DNA of 64,000 bases from an uncultured Pseudomonadales bacterium (lineage in GTDB: Bacteria > Pseudomonadota > Gammaproteobacteria > Pseudomonadales > Azotimanducaceae). The notes beneath the pieces were generated by a model that saw only the letters and a list, made by a program, of their open reading frames with translations, made no database searches and was not told where the DNA came from. The position numbers and the translations under genes were made by a program. The stretch is from positions 248,001 through 312,000 of the forward strand of contig OY282460.1 in the NCBI GenBank assembly GCA_958296295.1, given 5' to 3'. Shown here piece by piece: positions 40,725-50,877 of the stretch; the first letter of the stretch is position 1; every line of letters starts with the position of its first letter.

Positions 40725-41446
40725 CGATGGCCCACGACGGCCGCCCGCCGCGACCCGGGCGGGACCGGCAGCCGCGCAACCGTCATCCGTACCGCCGCCC
40801 GGCGCGTCAATCGCGCTTCGTCCGGGCGATGGTGGAGCGGGGCGTGCTCGCGTTCGGCGATTTCGAGTTGAAGTCCGGCCGTCGCAGCCCCTATTTCCTG
40901 AACCTCGGCTTGGTGGCGGACGCCGCCGGGCTCGGCATCCTCGGCGGCGCGTTCGCGGCGGAGGTTCGGCGGTTGCCAACGGTGCCGGACGTGCTGTTCG
41001 GGCCGGCTTACAAGGGCGTGCCCATCGCGGTGTGTACCGCCCTCGCGCTGGCCAACGACATCCCGTCGGTCGCCGTGGCTTACAACCGCAAGGAAGCCAA
41101 GGAACACGGCGAACGCGGCTTGCTTATCGGCGCGTCGCTGGCCGGCAAGAACGTCGCCGTCCTGGACGACGTGGTCACCGACGGCGCGGTGAAGCGCGAG
41201 GTGTTCGACATAGTCACGGCCGCTGGCGGCCAAGTGGTGGGGATGGTGCTGGCCTTCGACCGCCAAGAGCCGGTGACGATGGAAGCGAACAGCCCGACCG
41301 CCGTGGAGGCGCTGGAGCGCAGCTTCGGCGTGCCGGTGCGGTGCGTGGCGAATGCGGGCGATTTGCTCTCGTATCTGCACGCGGATGGCCGTTATGCCGA
41401 CGAACGAGAGCGGTTGCGCGAGTATCTGGACGAGTTTCGCGGATAG
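40721..41446 (+). CDS. pyrE: Orotate phosphoribosyltransferase
   Basis: Makes orotidine 5'-phosphate from orotate and PRPP in pyrimidine synthesis. The 241-residue protein has the substrate region [28 protein letters not shown] and [10 protein letters not shown], and the PRPP motif [16 protein letters not shown]. The first about 28 residues are rich in arginine and proline and are absent from E. coli PyrE (213 residues). It overlaps rph by 4 bases, the same gene pair as in E. coli. Confidence 0.94.
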   Translation: MTMAHDGRPPRPGRDRQPRNRHPYRRPARQSRFVRAMVERGVLAFGDFELKSGRRSPYFLNLGLVADAAGLGILGGAFAAEVRRLPTVPDVLFGPAYKGVPIAVCTALALANDIPSVAVAYNRKEAKEHGERGLLIGASLAGKNVAVLDDVVTDGAVKREVFDIVTAAGGQVVGMVLAFDRQEPVTMEANSPTAVEALERSFGVPVRCVANAGDLLSYLHADGRYADERERLREYLDEFRG

Positions 41447-41539
41447 GGGCTTGCGGCGGCACCCACGGCTCGTTGGCCAGGCCGAGGCTCCTGGGACGCC
41501 GCGAGCACCTCTTCCGCCACTTGGCAGCCTGCGTTGCTG

Positions 41540-42688
41540 ATGGCCCAGCGAAGGCCTGGCCAAGGTACGCCGGAGGAACGCGCCCGGGCTTCCGAAGCCG
41601 TTTTGGTTCCGGTCTTCCGGGAGCAAGGCGCCATCGGGCCTTTTCTGGCCGAACTCGCGCCTTACGCCAAGGGCCGGCGGGTGTACGTCTTGGACAGCGA
41701 CTCGCCGGATCGCACAGTGCCCGAGGCGCGGCGCGCAGGGGCGCGAAACGGCCTCGACTTGGTGGTGCTCGCGTGCCCGCGGGGCTTGGCTGCCGCCATC
41801 CGGCACGGCGTCGAACAGTCCACCGAAGCGCGTCTTGCCGTCATCGACGGGGACGGACAGCATTCTCCAGCAGTGCTGGACGGCTTGTTCGGCGCTTTGG
41901 CCGCCGGCTGCGATTTGGCGGTGGGGTCGCGGTTGGCGGCGGGAGCGACCGTCGCGCAAGGTTGGCCGAAACACCGTCAGCTCGTCACAAGGGTTCTGTT
42001 GCTCGCTCTGCGGTTCGGCGGGCGCTGCCACGGCGTGACGGACCCGCTGGCCGGCTGTTTCGCCTTGCGACGGGCGGCTTGGCGGCGCGTGCGCCCGCGT
42101 TTCGAGACGGGCGGTTTCAAGTTTCTGCTGGATTTCCTGACGGCTTCCCCGCGGCTGCGGGTGGCGGAAACGCCCATCGCCTTTCGCGCCCGGGAGGCCG
42201 GTGCCAGCAAGGTGGCCTTTCGCGTGTCATGGGAACTGCTGGTTTCGCTGGCGTGGAACGTGCTGCGCGGGAGGGTGCCCCGGCGGTTCGTTGGCTTCGG
42301 GACGGTGGGTGCGCTCGGCACGTTGGTGGATGCGAGCGTCACCGGCATCCTGCACGCCATGCTCGGACTGCCGTTCTGGTTGGCCCGTCCCGGGAGCCTT
42401 TTGGCGGGCATGACGCACAACTACACGCTCAACAACGCGCTTACGTTCTTCGGCCGGCGGCGACGGGGGGTCGGGCCGTTTGCGCGTGGCTGGCTGCTCT
42501 ACGGCGGCACCCAAGCCGTCGGCTCGCTAGCCAACTACACCGTGTCCGTCACGCTGCAATGGGCGGGCCTTTGGTGGCTGGCCGCCGTTCTCGGCGGTAC
42601 GGCCGCCGGCATGACGCTGAACTACCTCTCCGCAAGCAAGTTTGTTTGGGGCCAAGGACGCGGCCACCCAAACGCTCCCGACTGCTAA
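41540..42688 (+). CDS. Family 2 glycosyltransferase fused to a GtrA-like membrane domain
   Basis: A 382-residue protein. Residues 1 to about 235 resemble dolichol-phosphate-mannose synthase-type GT2 enzymes: [16 protein letters not shown], the metal-binding [17 protein letters not shown], and [11 protein letters not shown]. From about residue 245 a four-helix GtrA domain begins at [24 protein letters not shown] and ends with [13 protein letters not shown]. Such enzymes usually transfer a sugar to an undecaprenyl carrier for envelope glycans. The ATG at 41540 is chosen over a TTG two codons upstream. Confidence 0.85.
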   Translation: MAQRRPGQGTPEERARASEAVLVPVFREQGAIGPFLAELAPYAKGRRVYVLDSDSPDRTVPEARRAGARNGLDLVVLACPRGLAAAIRHGVEQSTEARLAVIDGDGQHSPAVLDGLFGALAAGCDLAVGSRLAAGATVAQGWPKHRQLVTRVLLLALRFGGRCHGVTDPLAGCFALRRAAWRRVRPRFETGGFKFLLDFLTASPRLRVAETPIAFRAREAGASKVAFRVSWELLVSLAWNVLRGRVPRRFVGFGTVGALGTLVDASVTGILHAMLGLPFWLARPGSLLAGMTHNYTLNNALTFFGRRRRGVGPFARGWLLYGGTQAVGSLANYTVSVTLQWAGLWWLAAVLGGTAAGMTLNYLSASKFVWGQGRGHPNAPDC

Positions 42689-42729
42689 ACTGCCGTTCTC
42701 CAAAGGCTGTTTTTCCACAGAAGAGTCAT

Positions 42730-43826
42730 GGCGGAAGTCACTTCCATTCGCGAGTCCCTCAAATCCCTTGGCGGGCGCGCCGCGGAGCTCAGGGGGTACC
42801 TTTGACTACGAAACGAGGAAAGACCGCCTGCAGGAGGTGGAACGCGAACTGGCGGATCCCGATCTTTGGGCCGACCAGCGCCGCGCCCAGGCGCTCGGGC
42901 GCGAACGAGCGGAGTTGGAGGCTGTGGTCGGCGGCTTGCGGCATGTGGCCCAGGCGCTGGACGAGCTAGCCGAGCTCACGGAGATGGCCGCCGCCGAGGA
43001 TGACGGCGCGGCCTTGGACGACATCGCCGACGAACTCGCCACCGTGGCCGAGCGGTTGGCGACGGTGGAGTTCCGGCGCATGTTCCAAGGGGAGCAGGAT
43101 GGCGCGGACGCCTTCTTGGAGATACAGGCCGGCTCCGGCGGCACGGAAGCGCAGGACTGGGCGGAGATGCTCCTGCGCATGTATTTGCGCTGGGGCGAGA
43201 AACGCGGTTTCGCCACGGAGATCATCGAGCTCTCGCCCGGCGAAGTGGCAGGCCTCAAGAGCGCGGCGGTGCAGTTTGGCGGCGGCTACGCCTACGGCTG
43301 GCTGCGCACGGAGACCGGCGTGCATCGCCTGGTGCGCAAGTCGCCGTTCGACTCGGGCAATCGTCGCCACACGTCCTTCGCCTCGGTGTTCGTCTCGGCG
43401 GCCATAGACGACGACATCGTGATCGACATCGATCCGGCCGATGTTCGCGTGGACACCTACCGCGCCAGCGGCGCCGGTGGCCAGCATGTGAACCGCACGG
43501 ATTCCGCGGTGCGGCTAACGCACTTTCCCACCGGCGTGGTGGTGCAATGCCAAAGCGAAAGGTCTCAGCACCAAAACCGCGATCGGGCACACAAGCAATT
43601 GCGCGCGAAACTCTACGAGCTGGAGATGCAGAAGCGGCGCGAGGAGCGGCAAGCCATTGAGGACTCGAAGTCCGACATCGGCTGGGGCAACCAGATTCGC
43701 TCCTATGTGCTCGATCAGTCGCGGGTGAAGGACTTGCGCACCAACGTGGAACGCCACGATCCGGACAACGTCTTGGATGGCGACCTGGACCAATTCATGG
43801 AAGCGAACCTGAAGGCCGGCCAGTGA
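42730..43826 (+). CDS. prfB: Peptide chain release factor 2, with programmed +1 frameshift
   Basis: Release factor for UGA/UAA. The main frame (from 42804) shows RF2 features: [21 protein letters not shown], the stop-codon recognition SPF in [12 protein letters not shown], and GGQ in [16 protein letters not shown]. The frameshift signal AGGGGG-TAC-CTT-TGA-C at 42791-42806 is intact. The expected leader [17 protein letters not shown] starts at ATG 42730 but reads in frame 1, whereas CTT TGA needs frame 2; one base is out of step near 42778-42784. As read, the classical route to full-length RF2 is broken unless a non-ATG start is used. A TTG at 42770 lies in the right frame. The main frame itself is open upstream to 42642. 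Confidence 0.92.
42791..42806 (+). promoter_or_regulatory. Programmed +1 ribosomal frameshift site of prfB
   Basis: AGGGGG (42791-42796), then TAC and the slippery CTT followed by TGA C, reproduce the E. coli prfB site closely. The Shine-Dalgarno-like stretch stimulates slippage at CTT when RF2 is low and UGA decoding is slow, giving autoregulation. Confidence 0.9.
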
Positions 43827-45310
43827 GCGCGCCGGAAGACGACATCATCGCCCATCGGCGGCGCAAACTCGCGGCCTTGCGGGAACGCGGCGAAGCGTTC
43901 CCCAACACTTTCCGCCGACGCCATCTGGCGGCCGAGTTGACCGCCCGGCACGGCGCGACGGACAAGGCGGCTCTGGAAGCGCTTGATGAACGGGTGGAAG
44001 TGGCCGGCCGGGTGATGTTGCGCCGCGTGATGGGCAAGGCCGGCTTCGTGACGTTGGCGGATCCGAGCGGACGCATCCAGTGCTACTTGCGCGGCGCCGA
44101 CATCGGCGACGACGCCTACCGGGATTTCAGGACGCTGTGGGACATCGGCGACATCGTGGGCGTGCGCGGGCCGTTGATGAGAACCAACAAGGGTGAACTC
44201 ACGGTGCATGCCGAACAGGCGGAGCTGCTCGTGAAGGCGTTGCGGCCGTTGCCCGACAAGCACCGCGGCCTCGCCGATCAGGAGACCCGCTATCGTCTTC
44301 GGCATCTCGATCTCGTCGCCAACGAGGATGTCCGGCGCGTGTTTCGTGTTCGGGCGCAGGTCGTGCAAGCGCTGCGGGCGTTCTTCGACGACCGCGGCTT
44401 TCTCGAGGTGGAAACGCCGATGATGCATCCCATCCCGGGCGGTGCCGCGGCGCGTCCATTCGTGACGCACCACAACAGCTTGGACAGGACGCTCTATCTG
44501 CGCGTGGCCCCGGAGCTTTACCTCAAGCGCCTGCTGGTGGGCGGATTCGAGCGCGTCTACGAGATCAACCGGTGCTTCCGCAACGAGGGGCTCTCGCCCC
44601 GGCACAATCCGGAGTTCACCACGGTGGAGTTCTATCAGGCGTTCGCGGACTACCGGGACTTGATGGACTTGACGGAGGCGCTGCTGCGCCACCTGCTCGC
44701 GGAACTGAGCCTCGGCGATTCCCTGACATTCGACGGCCAACGCATCGACTTCGGCGCGCCTGTGCCTCGGCGCACCATGAAGGAGGTGGTGGCCGAGGCG
44801 GCGGGAGTGGACGAGGCCGAAATCGCCGAGGCGCCGAAACTAGCCGAGATCGCAAAGCGCCTGAACGTCCGGGCCCCGGCGGGGTGTGGTTGGGGACGCC
44901 TGTTGACGGAGGTGTTCGAGGCGCGGGTGGAAGCCCGGCTGGTGCAACCGGTATTCATAACCGGCTACCCTGCCGAGGTTTCACCGCTGGCGCGGGGAAG
45001 CGCCGACGATCCGGCCCTCACCGACCGGTTCGAGCTTTTCGTGGCCGGCCGCGAGGTCGCCAACGGCTTCAGCGAGCTGAACGATCCCGAGGAGCAAGCG
45101 TTGCGGTTCCGCGCCCAAGCCGAGCTCAAGAACCGCGGCGACTCGGAGGCGATGCACTTCGATCACGACTTTGTCGCCGCCCTGGAACACGGCATGCCGC
45201 CGGCGGCCGGCGAGGGCATTGGCGTGGACCGGCTGGTGATGTTGCTGACGGACTCGCCGACGATTCGCGAGGTGGTGTTGTTTCCGCAGTTGCGGGCGCC
45301 GAAGCGGTGA
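43823..45310 (+). CDS. lysS: Lysine--tRNA ligase, class II
   Basis: Charges tRNA-Lys. The 495-residue protein has the N-terminal OB-fold with [24 protein letters not shown] and the class II motifs: motif 2 [14 protein letters not shown] and motif 3 [13 protein letters not shown]. The [18 protein letters not shown] block near motif 1 is typical. It starts with GTG overlapping the prfB stop (GTGA); the prfB-lysS pair is conserved in gammaproteobacteria. Its own stop overlaps the ung start in the same way. Confidence 0.97.
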   Translation: MSAPEDDIIAHRRRKLAALRERGEAFPNTFRRRHLAAELTARHGATDKAALEALDERVEVAGRVMLRRVMGKAGFVTLADPSGRIQCYLRGADIGDDAYRDFRTLWDIGDIVGVRGPLMRTNKGELTVHAEQAELLVKALRPLPDKHRGLADQETRYRLRHLDLVANEDVRRVFRVRAQVVQALRAFFDDRGFLEVETPMMHPIPGGAAARPFVTHHNSLDRTLYLRVAPELYLKRLLVGGFERVYEINRCFRNEGLSPRHNPEFTTVEFYQAFADYRDLMDLTEALLRHLLAELSLGDSLTFDGQRIDFGAPVPRRTMKEVVAEAAGVDEAEIAEAPKLAEIAKRLNVRAPAGCGWGRLLTEVFEARVEARLVQPVFITGYPAEVSPLARGSADDPALTDRFELFVAGREVANGFSELNDPEEQALRFRAQAELKNRGDSEAMHFDHDFVAALEHGMPPAAGEGIGVDRLVMLLTDSPTIREVVLFPQLRAPKR

Positions 45311-46032
45311 GCGAGGCAGCGGACAAGGTGCGGCTGGGGCCGTCGTGGAAGAACGCCTTGGTCGCCGAGTTCGAGACCGGCTACATGAAGCGGCTTCGCG
45401 CCTTTCTAGTGCAAGAGAAGCAGGCGCGGCGCGCCGTCTATCCCCGCGGCGATCGGATTTTCGCGGCGCTGGACGCCACGCCGCTGGAGGCGGTGAAGGT
45501 GGTGATCATCGGCCAGGACCCCTACCACGGCCCCGGTCAGGCCCACGGCCTTTGCTTCTCCGTGCCGCCCGGCGTGCCGGCGCCGCCATCGCTGGTGAAC
45601 ATCTTCCAAGAGATCAACGTGGACATGGCCGATGACGACGTGCCGTGCGGCCGCAACGGCGGCACGGTGCCGGCCGGCCGCACCTGCCTGGCGCCGTGGG
45701 CGCGGCAGGGCGTGCTGCTCTTGAACTCGGTGCTCACGGTGGCGGCCGGGCGGGCGGGTTCGCATCAGGGCCGCGGCTGGGAGACCTTCACCGATCGCGT
45801 GGTGGAGACCATCAACCGTCAGCGAGAACACGTTGTTTTTCTGCTTTGGGGAAGTTACGCGCAAAAAAAGGGCGCTGTAGTGGATTCAAATAGGCATTTT
45901 GTGCTCACGGCACCGCATCCCTCGCCCTTGTCCGCCCACCGGGGCTTCTTTGGCTGCCGCCACTTCTCCCGCGCCAACGCGTACTTGGTGGAGCACGACA
46001 TCCTGCCGATCAACTGGTTCGATGTGGCGTGA
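45307..46032 (+). CDS. ung: Uracil-DNA glycosylase
   Basis: Removes uracil from DNA at the start of base-excision repair. The 241-residue protein has the catalytic GQDPYHGPGQAHGL, the ARQGVLLLNSVLTV strand and the HPSPLSAHRGFFGC loop. An insertion of about 15 residues around DDDVPCGRNGGTVPAGRTC precedes W-A-R-Q-G relative to E. coli Ung. The GTG start overlaps the lysS stop. The frame is open far upstream in lysS, but that part is not real. Confidence 0.95.
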   Translation: MSEAADKVRLGPSWKNALVAEFETGYMKRLRAFLVQEKQARRAVYPRGDRIFAALDATPLEAVKVVIIGQDPYHGPGQAHGLCFSVPPGVPAPPSLVNIFQEINVDMADDDVPCGRNGGTVPAGRTCLAPWARQGVLLLNSVLTVAAGRAGSHQGRGWETFTDRVVETINRQREHVVFLLWGSYAQKKGAVVDSNRHFVLTAPHPSPLSAHRGFFGCRHFSRANAYLVEHDILPINWFDVA

Positions 46033-46148
46033 GACGGCCGGGCGGACGTGTCTCAACGCCTATGCAAGGCGCGCCGCGAAGCGTAGAATTGCCACATTCT
46101 TTCGTCGCCGATAGCGTGGCGTGACACGAACAAGACCGGAGAGTCCAT

Positions 46149-46364
46149 TTGCCGCATGTAAAGGTCAGGGAGAACGAACCCTTCGACATAGCCTTGCGCC
46201 GCTTCAAACGTTCTTGCGAGAAGGCCAACATCCTTTCCGAGGTGCGCAAGCGCGAGTATTACGAAAAGCCCACCACGGTGCGCAAGCGCAAGGCCGCCGC
46301 CGCCGTGAAACGCCACCTCAAGAAACTGCAGCGGGAAGCGCGCAGGTTCGAGAGGGCTTTCTAG
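46149..46364 (+). CDS. rpsU: 30S ribosomal protein S21
   Basis: The 71-residue protein [22 protein letters not shown]... with E-Y-Y-E-K-P-T-T is a clear S21, including the basic C-terminal half. It starts with TTG, uncommon for a ribosomal protein, after a GGAGAG site. It opens the rpsU-yqeY-dnaG macromolecular-synthesis cluster. A possible -10 TAGAAT is at 46084-46089, without a good -35. Confidence 0.96.
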   Translation: MPHVKVRENEPFDIALRRFKRSCEKANILSEVRKREYYEKPTTVRKRKAAAAVKRHLKKLQREARRFERAF

Positions 46365-46377
46365 CACCCAACCCCGT

Positions 46378-46824
46378 ATGTCCGATCTCAAGGCGCGGCT
46401 GGGGGCCGCAACGGCCGCGGCCATGCGCGCCCGGCAACGCGAGCGCGTCAAAGCGTTGCGCCTTGTGAACGCCGCCGTCAAGCAGACAGAGATAGACGGA
46501 CGCCGCCAGCTTGGCGACGACGACGTGGTCGCGGTGCTGGTGCGGATGAACAAACAGCGGCGCGATTCCCTGGCGCAGTTCGAAAAAGCCGGTCGCGAAG
46601 ACCTTGCCGCCATCGAGCGGTTCGAGATCGCCGTCATCGAGGAGTTCCTGCCCGAACCCCTCTCTCAAGCCGACATCGAAAGCGCCGTGGCCGCGGCCAT
46701 GGAAACTACCGGTGCCGCCACGATGCGCGACATGGGCAAGGTGATGGGCGCGCTCAGATCGGAGCTGGCCGGCCGCGCCGACATGGGCGCAGTGAGCCGT
46801 CTCGTGCGTGCGGCTCTCGGCTAG
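46378..46824 (+). CDS. yqeY: GatB/YqeY domain protein
   Basis: A 148-residue small protein of the GatB/Yqey family. It begins MSDLKARLGAATAAAMRARQRERVKALRLVNAAVKQ, and has EIDGRRQLGDDDVVAVLVRMNKQRRDS and the C-terminal TMRDMGKVMGAL. The fold matches the tail domain of the tRNA-amidotransferase subunit GatB; cellular role is not settled. It lies 13 bases after rpsU and before dnaG, the standard order. Confidence 0.93.
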   Translation: MSDLKARLGAATAAAMRARQRERVKALRLVNAAVKQTEIDGRRQLGDDDVVAVLVRMNKQRRDSLAQFEKAGREDLAAIERFEIAVIEEFLPEPLSQADIESAVAAAMETTGAATMRDMGKVMGALRSELAGRADMGAVSRLVRAALG

Positions 46825-46949
46825 CGGCGGCTTGCCGATTGGCAAGACGTTGAGGCGCCAACGCCCAACCTGACAAAGCGGTACATTCCTCGCACAGTCC
46901 CAGCGCGCCGCCCGCCGATTCGCCAGGTTCCGCGCTATGCTTGCCGGCG

Positions 46950-48722
46950 ATGGCAGGCATGATTCCCCAGTCGTTCATCAACGGCCTCGTCGAGCGCGTG
47001 GACATCGCCGAGGTGATCGGCAACCGGGTGCGTCTGAAGAAGGCGGGTGGCAATCAAACGGGGCTGTGCCCGTTCCACGACGAGAAGACGCCGTCCTTCC
47101 ACGTCTACCCGGACGGCCATTACCACTGTTTCGGCTGCGGGGCGCACGGCACAACGCTGGGCTTCCTCATGGAAATGGACGGTCTGACGTTCCCGGAAGC
47201 CGTGGAGACCCTCGCCTCGCTAGTCGGCGTGGAGGTGCCGCGCGAGCAAAGCGACCGCGCTCCCCAACCGGAGACCACAGGCCTGCACGAGGTGCTTGCG
47301 GAAGCCGACAAGCGCTTTCGCGGCTGGTTGCGCCGACACGCCGAAGGCCCGGCCGCTGCCGCATACCTGAAAGGCCGCGGCTTGGCGGGCGACGTGGCGC
47401 GCGACTACGGCATAGGTCTCGCGCCATCGGGTTGGGAGTCGCTCAAGACCGCGCTGGCGCACTTCGACGAAGACAAGCTGGTCGCGGCCGGCCTCTTGGT
47501 GAAGAACGCCGAAGGCCGAATCTACGACCGCTTTCGCGCCCGCATCGTGTTCCCCATCCGCGACACGCGCGGCCGCGTGATCGGCTTCGGCGGCCGGATC
47601 TACGACGGTAGCGGCGCGGGCGGGGAAGGGCCGCGGGAGGACGAGCCGAAATACCTCAATTCGCCGGAATCGCCGGTGTTTCGCAAGAGCGAGGAGCTGT
47701 ACGGCCTGTTCGAGGCGCGACGCGCGAAGCGCCATCCCGACAGCTTGGTGGTCGTGGAGGGCTACATGGATGTGGCGGGCTTGGCCGCGCACGGCTACCG
47801 CGAGGCGGTGGCCACCTTGGGCACGGCGGTTGGCGAGGCGCACTTCAAGCGCTTGTTCCGCCATGTCGATCGCCTGGTTTGCTGTTTCGATGGCGACGCC
47901 GCCGGGCGCGCCGCGGCATGGAAAGCCGTGGACGCGGCGTTCCCCACCCTCTCGGCGCGCCGCGAGCTGCGCTTCGTGTTTCTGCCCGAGGGCGAAGACC
48001 CGGACACCGTGGCGCGGCGCCAAGGTGCCGCGCACTTCCGGGCGCTGGTGGCGAACGCCGTGCCGGTGGGCGAGTACTTCCTCGAGTACTTGCAGCGAGG
48101 GCTGGACCTCGCGCGCGTGGATCAACGGGCAACGCTGTGCGACCTCGCGCTGCCGCACATCGCGCGGCTCCCGGACGGCTCGTTGCGATCTTTGCTGGTG
48201 AGGAGCTTGGCGGAGCGGGCGGAAACGGACGCCGAGGTTCTGGAACGGCGGCTGCGGGCACCGGCGGCAAGCCAGCCGCCGCAGCGAAGCGGCCCGGCCC
48301 AAGGCGCCCGCAAGTTGGCGGACAACGTGCTGCACCGCTTGGTCAAACGCCCATCCTCGTTCGCCAAGCTACCCACGGCGCAGCGCGAACAGCTGGCGTC
48401 CGCGCCCGACATGCTCGGCGAGGTTGCCCAGTTCTTGGCGGCGCAGCCGGACGCGGACACGGCTGTGCTGCTGGGCCGGTTCCTGGGCGAGCCCGCCTAC
48501 GATCAGCTCTCGGAGCTCGCCAGCAGGCCGTTGGCGCTCGAGCATTCCGAAGACGCCTTGCGTGCCGAGTTCGCCGACAGCGTGCGCCGCCTGCTCGCCG
48601 CATCGGACGAGCGCCAGCGGCGGGCGCTTATCGAACAAGCGCGGCAAAGCGAATCGCTAGAGGATCTGCGCCTGCTCCGCGACAGCGCCGCCGCGAACGC
48701 GACCGCCGCGCAAGTCACCTGA
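46950..48722 (+). CDS. dnaG: DNA primase DnaG
   Basis: Makes RNA primers at the replication fork. The 590-residue protein begins MAGMIPQSFINGLVERVDIAEVI, matching the E. coli MAGRIP start, and is followed by the CHC2 zinc ribbon CPFHDEKTPSF...YHCFGCGAHG. The TOPRIM domain has VVVEGYMDVAGLAAHGYR and CFDGDAAGRAAAWK. The C-terminal about 150 residues form the helicase-binding region. TTG 46941 and ATG 46959 are alternative starts. No rpoD follows; purE is next on the opposite strand. Confidence 0.96.
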   Translation: MAGMIPQSFINGLVERVDIAEVIGNRVRLKKAGGNQTGLCPFHDEKTPSFHVYPDGHYHCFGCGAHGTTLGFLMEMDGLTFPEAVETLASLVGVEVPREQSDRAPQPETTGLHEVLAEADKRFRGWLRRHAEGPAAAAYLKGRGLAGDVARDYGIGLAPSGWESLKTALAHFDEDKLVAAGLLVKNAEGRIYDRFRARIVFPIRDTRGRVIGFGGRIYDGSGAGGEGPREDEPKYLNSPESPVFRKSEELYGLFEARRAKRHPDSLVVVEGYMDVAGLAAHGYREAVATLGTAVGEAHFKRLFRHVDRLVCCFDGDAAGRAAAWKAVDAAFPTLSARRELRFVFLPEGEDPDTVARRQGAAHFRALVANAVPVGEYFLEYLQRGLDLARVDQRATLCDLALPHIARLPDGSLRSLLVRSLAERAETDAEVLERRLRAPAASQPPQRSGPAQGARKLADNVLHRLVKRPSSFAKLPTAQREQLASAPDMLGEVAQFLAAQPDADTAVLLGRFLGEPAYDQLSELASRPLALEHSEDALRAEFADSVRRLLAASDERQRRALIEQARQSESLEDLRLLRDSAAANATAAQVT

Positions 48723-48815
48723 AGCGGGGCGCCAGCGAGGTCCGCGCGCACGCCGAGATCTCCTCCAACGCGAAAGGCGAGCCGGGCGCGAGGGGCGCGC
48801 GGACGCCCCCCGCTG

Positions 48816-49316
48816 TCACGCTTGCAACTGCGCCTGCACGGATTCGTTCTGCGCCGCCACCTTGGCGGCGTTGGCGTTGCGGTCCGCCTCTATCCGGGCG
48901 GCGAGTTCCGGGTCCGCGACGGCGAGCATCTGCGCCGCCAAATATCCCGCGTTCTTGGCCCCGGCTTTGCCCACGGCCACGGTGGCAACGGGCACTCCGC
49001 CCGGCATCATCACCGTGGACAACAACGCGTCCGCGCCATTCAGCGGCCCGCCATCCATGGGCACCCCTATGACCGGGCGCGTGGTGTGCGCCGCCACCGC
49101 GCCGGCCAAGTGCGCGGCGAGGCCGGCCGCGCAAACGAACACGCGGCAGTCGCGAGCGGCGGCATCCGCCACGTATTCCGCTGTCGCTACCGGCGTGCGG
49201 TGCGCCGAAGTCACACGCACCTCGTTGCCCACACCGAGCGCTTCGAGCACGTCCACACAGGAGCGCATCGTCGGCCAATCGGACTCGGAACCCATCAACA
49301 CGGCCACCCAAGGCAT
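48816..49316 (-). CDS. purE: N5-carboxyaminoimidazole ribonucleotide mutase PurE
   Basis: Class I PurE, which rearranges N5-CAIR to CAIR in purine synthesis. The 166-residue protein has [27 protein letters not shown] and [20 protein letters not shown]. The ATG at 49316 lies five bases after GAAGGAG and is preferred over a GTG two codons upstream. No purK was found next to it. It converges with dnaG, 93 bases apart. Confidence 0.94.
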   Translation of the reverse strand: MPWVAVLMGSESDWPTMRSCVDVLEALGVGNEVRVTSAHRTPVATAEYVADAAARDCRVFVCAAGLAAHLAGAVAAHTTRPVIGVPMDGGPLNGADALLSTVMMPGGVPVATVAVGKAGAKNAGYLAAQMLAVADPELAARIEADRNANAAKVAAQNESVQAQLQA

Positions 49317-49503
49317 CGCCACTCCTTCAACGGTTACTTGAAGCGCGAAGTTTGGCCGATGGCCGGCGGTGGTGGCAAGCGCGGCGGCGGCGGGAGTTCC
49401 CCTTTGCCGCGGTCGGCAAAAAAATACCGCTTTAACTTTGGCTTTGCGGGCGCGTTAGGCGTAATGTCCGCTTGTTCATGCTTGTTGCGGGAGCAATTGC
49501 GCC

Positions 49504-50838
49504 ATGACTCAATCCCCCGTGCGGCAGGGTGCCCTGCGCCAATACACGAGTGTCGATCAATCCGATCGTCGCGTGCCCATCAATCTGCGCCAGTCCGGCC
49601 CCACGCCGGTGGCGCTGCTGATCTCCACCCGGGTGCGCAAGTCGCCGTACTGGCACTTGTCCATGGAGGCCGGCTGCTGGCGCGCCACGGTCTACAACCG
49701 CGTCTACCATCCGCGTGGCTATGTGCGCCCGGAAGACGGCGGCGCGATGGCGGAATACGACGCGCTGGTGAACCACGTGACGCTCTGGAACGTCGCCGTG
49801 GAACGGCAGATCCAAGTGAAGGGGCCGGACGCCGAGCGGTTCGTGGACACCGTGATCACCCGCAGCGCCAAGCGCATCCCGGCCATGCAGGCCAAGTACG
49901 TGATCCTCTGCAACGAGGCCGGTGGTGTGCTGAACGATCCGGTGCTGCTGCGCGTGGCCGAGGACGAGTTCTGGTTCTCGCTGGCCGATAGCGACATCGA
50001 GTGGTGGCTGCGGGGGGTCAACACGGGCCTGAAGTGCAACGTGAGCATCGGCGAGATCGATGTCGCGCCCGTGCAGATCCAAGGGCCGAAATCCGAAGCC
50101 TTGCTGGTGGACTTGTTTGGCGAACGTGTGCGCGACATCCCGTTCTACGGCCTCATGCCGGGCAAAGTGCGCGGTCACGACGTGATCGTCTCGCAAACCG
50201 GCTTCACCGGCGAGAAGGGCTACGAGATCTACTTGCGCGACGCCACGCTGCACGCCGAGGCCCTTTGGCACGCGGTGCTTGAGGCCGGCGAACGGCACAA
50301 CCTGATGGTGACCGCGCCGGCGCATCACCGCCGCATCGCTGCTGGCATCCTCTCCTGGGGGCAGGACATGGATCAGGAAACGCTGCCGTTCCAGTGCAAC
50401 CTGGGCTACCAAGTGCCCCGCGCCAAGCGCGAGGACTACATAGGTAAGGAGGCCTTGGAGGCCGCCCGCGCCGCCATCGAGGCCGGCAAGCCGCCGTTTC
50501 GCAACGTCCTGGTGGGTCTCGTCTTCGGCGGCAAGCCGGTGACGGACTACGCCAACGACTTTTGGCTGGTATGCCCCGCCGACGGCGGCGAACCCGTGGG
50601 CTACGTCACTTCACCCTGGTTCTCGCCGGAGCTCGAAACCAACATCGCGCTGGCCTATGTGCCGTGGGAATCGCGCGCCATCGGCACCAAGCTCGAAGTG
50701 CGACTGCCGGGCCTCTACCACCCCTCGGAAAGCGATGGCCCGGTGGCCGCCGAAGTGGTCGATGTGCCGTTCCGGCCGTCCGTCAATCCGAACTCCCGGG
50801 AAGTCGTCCGCGCCAAAGGCCGAGACAATGTCGAGTAG
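49504..50838 (+). CDS. GcvT-family methyltransferase, DMSP demethylase (DmdA)-like
   Basis: A 444-residue protein of the aminomethyltransferase superfamily. The block NVAVERQIQVKGPDAERFVDTVITRS, DPVLLRVAEDEFWFSLADSDIEWW and QGPKSEALLVDLFGE resemble DmdA, the tetrahydrofolate-dependent dimethylsulfoniopropionate demethylase, more than glycine-cleavage GcvT. The SQTGFTGEKGYEIYL segment is the shared family signature. Demethylation of DMSP or a related methylated compound is a reasonable guess but not proven. It is followed after 39 bases by a DMGDH-like flavoenzyme, suggesting methyl-group transfer to folate as a shared theme. Confidence 0.75.
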   Translation: MTQSPVRQGALRQYTSVDQSDRRVPINLRQSGPTPVALLISTRVRKSPYWHLSMEAGCWRATVYNRVYHPRGYVRPEDGGAMAEYDALVNHVTLWNVAVERQIQVKGPDAERFVDTVITRSAKRIPAMQAKYVILCNEAGGVLNDPVLLRVAEDEFWFSLADSDIEWWLRGVNTGLKCNVSIGEIDVAPVQIQGPKSEALLVDLFGERVRDIPFYGLMPGKVRGHDVIVSQTGFTGEKGYEIYLRDATLHAEALWHAVLEAGERHNLMVTAPAHHRRIAAGILSWGQDMDQETLPFQCNLGYQVPRAKREDYIGKEALEAARAAIEAGKPPFRNVLVGLVFGGKPVTDYANDFWLVCPADGGEPVGYVTSPWFSPELETNIALAYVPWESRAIGTKLEVRLPGLYHPSESDGPVAAEVVDVPFRPSVNPNSREVVRAKGRDNVE

Positions 50839-50877
50839 GTGTGGCCGTGAGCGTGGGTGTCGCCGGCCGGTGAGGAC

